DNA of 64,000 bases from Synchiropus splendidus. Lineage: Eukaryota > Chordata > Actinopteri > Syngnathiformes > Callionymidae. Below, piece after piece: positions 58,901 to 64,000 of the stretch (position 1 is the stretch's first letter; each line of letters starts with the position of its first letter). Below the pieces are notes generated by a model that was not told the origin of the DNA, made no database searches, and saw only the letters and a list, made by a program, of their open reading frames with translations. Position numbers and translations under genes: made by a program. The stretch is from NCBI RefSeq assembly GCF_027744825.2, contig NC_071345.1, forward strand, positions 10,127,501 to 10,191,500, given 5' to 3'.

Positions 58901-59790
58901 GTCTTTCCCCATGCGTGGAAAGTCCCACAAATACACAAATAGCGCCCAAATTGTTCGTTCAAAATACTTTTAAAACCAAATTTTTTTTAAACTACATGAT
59001 TTAAACTACTACTATACTATATGTTTAATATGTAAACAAATTATAATTTTGATTCATGCCCTTCCAGCAGTTTCAGAAAGCACTTCGTAACAATGACATC
59101 ACTCATGTTCCCCACTCAATTTCATTTTATTTTGGTAGTTCGATATGGTTCCACAAGCTCAACTTCACCACCTGATAAGACATCATTGATGGGGAAACTG
59201 TGAAATTTCAAACTGAATAGTTTGAATAGTACATAATAGGAATGGCCTTAAAAAAACATCATGTCCGACATTCTAAAAAAAAAAAAGAAAGCCAAAAAGT
59301 TAAGTATTATTTTATCGTCATTACACCAGAAATAAAAAGCACACTGCATAATTTACGTAGAACAGGAGCAACAGCGCGCGCATGCTAAAATAGATCCAAT
59401 AAATTAGACATGACGACTTCTCTGGATACAAACCATGGCGAGGTGCCGCCAGAGATGAAGCTATCGTTGTGAGGAAACTAAAGGCGAGGCTTGGTGAAGC
59501 TCCACCCGCCCCCACCTTTGAGAAACATCTCCACATTACAGATGAATTGTCCAGCAATGTTCATCAGCTTAAATGATCCTCTCTCTCAACAGACCGCCCA
59601 CCTTCCCTCCTCCCGTCCCTGTGACCTACAAAAAGCAAATCACATAAATGCACCATTTCCCTGCTGTTTCAAGTATTTATCACAACTAAATGAAGGGATT
59701 TTATTTTCAGGATTACACAATGATGAGTACATACCATTGTACCCCTTTTCTTGTCATTTAATTGTGTCACATCTTTATTTATTCTTGTCT
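56000..59790. other. Right flank: probable man1c1 intron, no exon seen
   Basis: No GH47 exon is recognisable here, although the man1c1 5' exons must lie to the right. 58,690-58,780 has repeated GGTCTTG/CGACTCGGTCTC phrases suggesting an old repeat. Otherwise featureless. Confidence 0.4.
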
Positions 59791-59799
59791 TCTTGTCTT

Positions 59800-60290
59800 T
59801 CGGAAAATTCTTCTTCTTTCTCTTTCGGCTTCTCCCTTCAGGCGTCGCCACAGCGGATCATCCTCCTCCATCTCCCCCTGTCCTCTGCTTCCTCTTCTCT
59901 CAAACCTACAAACCTCATGTCCTCCTTCACCACCTCCATCAATCTCCTCTTTGGCCTTCCTCTCCACCTTCTGCCTGGCAGTTCCAACCTCAACATCTTC
60001 CTACCAATGTACTGGCTCTCTCTCCTCTCTACATGTCCAAACCATCTCCATCTATCCTCTCTGACTTTGTCTCCTAAACACCTGACATGTGGTGTCCCTC
60101 TGATCTACTGCTTCCTGATCCTATCCATCCTGCTCACTCCCAGAGCATCTTCATCTCTGCTACCTCCAGCTCTGCCTCCTGCCTTTTCCTCAGTGCCACT
60201 GTTTCCAAACCGTACAACATTGCTGGCCTCACCACTGTTGTGTACAGTCCTTTACCTGTCCACTTGGGTCCCTCTCATTCACACACACAA
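59800..60290 (-). mobile_element. RTE/Rex3-like LINE 3' end, decayed
   Basis: Translated on the minus strand with several frameshifts and stops, it gives VVRPAMLYGLETVAL, QEAELEVAEMKML, then a basic KVERKAKEEIDGGG-type segment and a 3' end reading GATCCGCTGTGGCGACGCC before AGAAGAAG repeats. This is the C-terminus and tail of RTE-clade (Rex3/Expander) LINEs. The 291-residue plus-strand open frame over the same DNA is its antisense. Confidence 0.65.
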
Positions 60291-60399
60291 TTGTCTTTCG
60301 GAAAATATGTTCAATATTCTTTGGCAGAATTTATTATTATTGTTATTATTATTTTATTATTATTGAATGTTATTTATTTCAATTAAAAGTGTATTATTT

Positions 60400-63280
60400 T
60401 CCATTCACCATTGAATTTTCATTCCACTATATTTTGGAATGAGGAGAACACCCTTCCATTTACACACTTTTTTTTTTCTCCACCTCCTTTTGCACTTAGC
60501 TCTTAGTGTGCTGGGTAATGTGGACCAGTCAAACTTAGTGACCTATAAATAATTCAACCTACAATTTAGCTGGTGCCAAATCAGTGCTGCCATCATTATT
60601 ACGCACAAATAGCTGAGGGAGGTGAAGCTTGACGCAGAGAGGAGCGTTGGCTTATTGAAGAGTACAGTGCAACTCTCATTAGAGCTCGGAGGTGTGGGAG
60701 GACAGGAGAGGGCTGGAGGCAGACAGCGGAACTATTAGAGGACAACATTTATTATCGGCACAGATTTTGTCTCCATTTGAAAAGAAAAAAATATTTCTGT
60801 TCTAAGGACATTGTTTATACAGCTCATGCCGACTATGAAGTAAATGCAATGGGTGATAGAGAAAGATTTTCTCACAAAGAATTACAGAAACTAGTTATGA
60901 CTCACTCTCACAGCATTTTTTTTTTTTACTCCACACGGTCTTCCCACTTCCATGTTGGATTATAGGAGGAAAGCAGAGTGCCTAGAGGAAATCCAAGGTG
61001 TGAACACAAACACCACACAGCAAGAGTTACTAAAGCTGAAATGGAATCTATGACCTTCTCGCCATCACGGATCCACAACTCGACCAGGAAGGGAGACCCT
61101 GGAAAGGTTGCCAGGAATCTTCTTAGGGCACAAATAAACAGACGGAGAACCGCTCACACACACACACACTCTGTCGCCACAACATGGCAAAAGGCTTTCT
61201 GCTCCCAGCGGTGGAACCAGCATCCTGCAAACACCTGTTGTTTGCACTCCAAATGGGATAAACATGATCTGCGTGACAAGCAAGTGCATTCCTCAAATGG
61301 ACAAACAAGATTGGTGAAGAACAATGCATCAAAAGCCAGAAGAGAAAACCTGGAAGACAGCCCTGATTGTGTGTGTGTGTGAGGGAGACAGCGCGAGGAG
61401 AGGGGCGAGACTTGATCTGAATCGCAGACTGTGCTGTGTGAAGCAAAGATGAGAAAGATGAGATCTGGGTTATCTGTGTGTCCTTGCTCGGATCAGTGCT
61501 TCAGTTGACAATGTGTGATAGCTGGATGAGCAGGGAGGGAGTGAAGAGGGGGCTTCTTTAACAGCTCCTGATGGCGGCGTTCAGCTCCAAAGCATGATCG
61601 GAGAATCAGCTCAGCGACTCACACAGACGCATGAATTTGTGCCGGAAAGAGACAGATGTTTTGCCTGAGACTGTCTTTCCCTCCTAATATGTGTGATTTC
61701 CAAGGCGAATATTTATAGCACACGAGCTGCATTGGCACCATTACGTTGTCTGAAACAGTCAGAAGAACGCGATGCTCAACTGGAAAACAAACTAAAACCA
61801 AGCACCGAATCCAGTCCAACAAGCGCTTGCTATCACCAAAATCCAGTAGGCCCATGAAGTGTGGAGCTTTTGGAATGAAGTTGCCATCCTGACTGACAAA
61901 AGCTCTGTGTAATCCATCCTCTTTGACGAAAAAGAAAAGCCAACATAATCACAGAGAACCCACAGCGGCGGTTTTAAAAAGAGGAAATTCAGCTTAACGC
62001 CACGGACAGTCTGCAGCGTGGAGATAACCGCCACTCAAGTAGTGCACAAGATTCCACTGCATTTCCAGGAAAATTGAAATAGGTACGGCACTTGTGTAAT
62101 TTAAATCCTCAAGTTAACGTGACTGGATTTACCAGCTGCCTGTGTACAGCCGCTCGCAGAGGAGACCTGCCTCAGTTACAATGAAGGTGTCGGTGAACGT
62201 CCACAGAAATCTTTATCCCGTCAATCTGCTTCCCTCCCACAGAGGTAGCGGGTCAAATCAGCGCCGGATTATCCGCATGCTGAAGTGGCTCCAAAAAACT
62301 GCTATCATTGTCTACGCAATAACATAGTGTCAATGAATGACATCGGAAGAGAAAAACCTTGCCCTCTCAGTCCAAGGAGACATAGGAGGCATAGACACAA
62401 AATGAGGAAGCTGTTTAGAATCCAGTCCAGAAACTGCATTTACAGCAGAGTCTGGCTGGAGACAAACATGCCGATGTTGCTCCCATGGTGCAAAAGGAGT
62501 GAGAAGCGATGACTTTGCCATTGTTTTCACACTGGTTTTGTGTTATTTTTCTGTTGTATGAAGCATGTTTCTTGCTAAATTTCATTTGGCTGACTGAAAA
62601 AATACTAATATTGTTAGCATTCTTTGTGTCTAATGAGTCCAACTGGAACAGATTAAGTAACTTTCCTAGGTTTCCTGCAACTCCATTTTTTCAGGAGTCA
62701 AATGGATTCTTGAAAGAAAAAAAAAGATTCCCCTGTCCACTGTATAAGTAAAAACATTTGCTGAGTTTCATGCCACTCTCTTGATTATTATCCCCCGTAC
62801 AATCGATCAAATTTTATTTTATTTACACTTTCCTGCCCCTCCTTACTGCTGTACAAACGTGAATTTATGACAATGCAATTAGAAATCCTAGTTAAAACAT
62901 ACCAGTACGAACTATAAAAACACCTGCTGAGCACCAGACAGGAAATCACCGTATCCAGGAGAAACCAGTGTTGGAGTCAAGACCACCGGAAAACCAAGAA
63001 TTTGAGGGGCTGAGACCAATGAGGGCAGAGAGTGAACGGAAATCCATTGGGAAAATTTCCAGTAATTTTGCAGGTAAAAACAAAACCTCCTTCACAGATG
63101 TTTAAAAAAAGTTATGAAGTGATCAAAGGCACCAAAGAAACAGAGGAATTCACACGGGTAGATGCTTTTCTAAACCTAGTCTAGATTCTGATCAGACTAG
63201 AAGTTAAGTTGCTAAAAAATACGACATAATCCAATGGAAATAAATTTGAGAGCAGATCAGAGCATTTGTTGGCCAAAAAC
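60400..63280. other. Right flank: probable man1c1 intron, no exon seen
   Basis: Short frames only. 61,140-61,460 contains short CA and GT runs. No recognised gene. Confidence 0.4.
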
Positions 63281-63289
63281 AACCAGATC

Positions 63290-63455
63290 AGAAATGAGTG
63301 TATTCGCTTGTGGAGATGTTGGGGACCAAAGCTAAGGAGGACAGACGGTTTGGACAAAGAGATACCAGGTGAAAGGAGGAGAGGAAGACAGCCATTAAGC
63401 TTCATGGATGTGGTTCATGAGGGCAGGATGGATGCGATGATGGAAGGATAACAAC
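63290..63455 (+). mobile_element. RTE-like LINE C-terminal remnant
   Basis: The frame IRNECIRLWRCW, GERRRGRQPLSFMDVVHEG resembles the RTE C-terminal RIRNEYIRG...GRRPRGRPKRRFMDVVKED with an internal deletion. It is in the opposite orientation to the copy at 59.8-60.3 kb. Confidence 0.45.
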
Positions 63456-64000
63456 AAAGGTCTCAGTGACCCTCTTCACACCACTCAGCAAGAAAGCTGG
63501 CGAATACATGAGTTTTCAGCTTCAGGCTTCAGGTTACTTTAAATGTAACCACTGAAAGAAAGGCTTGGCTTAATGACAAGCCATTTGGTGTGATTCAAGG
63601 TAGAGTCACAGCCTGTTCTGAATCATCCGCTCTGGCTTGAGAACCCACTATATATATCACCTGGATTCATTTGTCATGCGTCGATCATCAACTCTGAGTC
63701 TACCTTGGGGATCCACTTAACGTCTTCTCCATTTTGATTGGCTCAGCATTTTTTTTCTGTTGCCATGTATGCAGTGTTGCCATGGTTACGGCTTGGTCGG
63801 TGCTGCAGTTTTCACTCGATCCATCTGTCGGGGTTGTCATCTGGTTGCTGTGATTTCACTCATTTTCTCAATGGGGGGGATGACATCCATCCTGAGAGTC
63901 ATCCATGGCAAACGCCAACATGATTCCATGGGTTATTGTAGTTCGTAGGGAATGTTCATTTCAAAACAGTGTGTCCATACTGGGGCAAAAAATCTATTCC

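Noticed and set aside
59491..60366. 291-codon plus-strand open frame, leucine/serine/proline-rich
   Set aside because: It is the antisense of the RTE LINE C-terminus on the minus strand; its composition follows from reverse-complementing a purine-rich coding region.

Overview
The window is vertebrate nuclear DNA, most likely from a teleost fish and probably a percomorph. It carries multi-exon genes with GT-AG introns, fish-type transposons (an L2-clade LINE, an RTE/Rex3-like LINE, hAT and pogo-like non-autonomous elements) and many (AT)n and (CA)n microsatellites. There is no operon structure. Most long open frames are antisense shadows, repeat translations or noise.

Two protein-coding genes are supported exon by exon, both on the minus strand. 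The first (7,808-13,842) is a complete seven-exon class II cytokine receptor of 503 residues: signal peptide, two fibronectin-III-like domains, one transmembrane helix and a long acidic tail with a YxxQ STAT-docking motif and a DSGxxS degron-like motif. It is best read as il22ra1 (crfb14-like), with il20ra the main alternative. The second (42,947-53,828) is the 3' part of man1c1, Golgi class I alpha-1,2-mannosidase IC: eight in-frame exons encoding the last 357 residues, with upstream exons beyond the right edge. In human both families lie on 1p36.11, which supports the il22ra1 reading. The receptor would sense IL-22-type cytokines at epithelial surfaces and signal through JAK/STAT3. The mannosidase trims N-glycans in the Golgi. 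They are neighbours, not a pathway.

Layout: 1-7.5 kb holds repeats, an L2 5' fragment at 2.26-2.64 kb and an octamer/kappaB cluster at 4.67-4.69 kb. 7.5-13.9 kb is the receptor. 14-35 kb is a gene-poor interval with two plus-strand exon-like segments (14.90 and 20.03 kb) whose phases fit, a pogo-like element (16.3 kb), an 841-bp hAT element with a perfect 8-bp target duplication (18.87 kb) and a 353-bp hAT element (27.94 kb). 35.3-37.6 kb is the reverse-transcriptase half of an L2 LINE with a long intact frame. 37.9-42.9 kb is repeats plus the probable man1c1 3' UTR. 42.9-53.8 kb is man1c1, and 54-64 kb is its next upstream intron or flank, with a strong candidate conserved non-coding block and RTE fragments.

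The least ordinary signal is a family of near-palindromic miniature elements with seven copies or fragments between 34.4 and 54.5 kb. The fuller copies carry a 14-bp match to the published CTCF core motif, often with a second, oppositely oriented near-match. One related copy ends 25 bp from a man1c1 splice donor.
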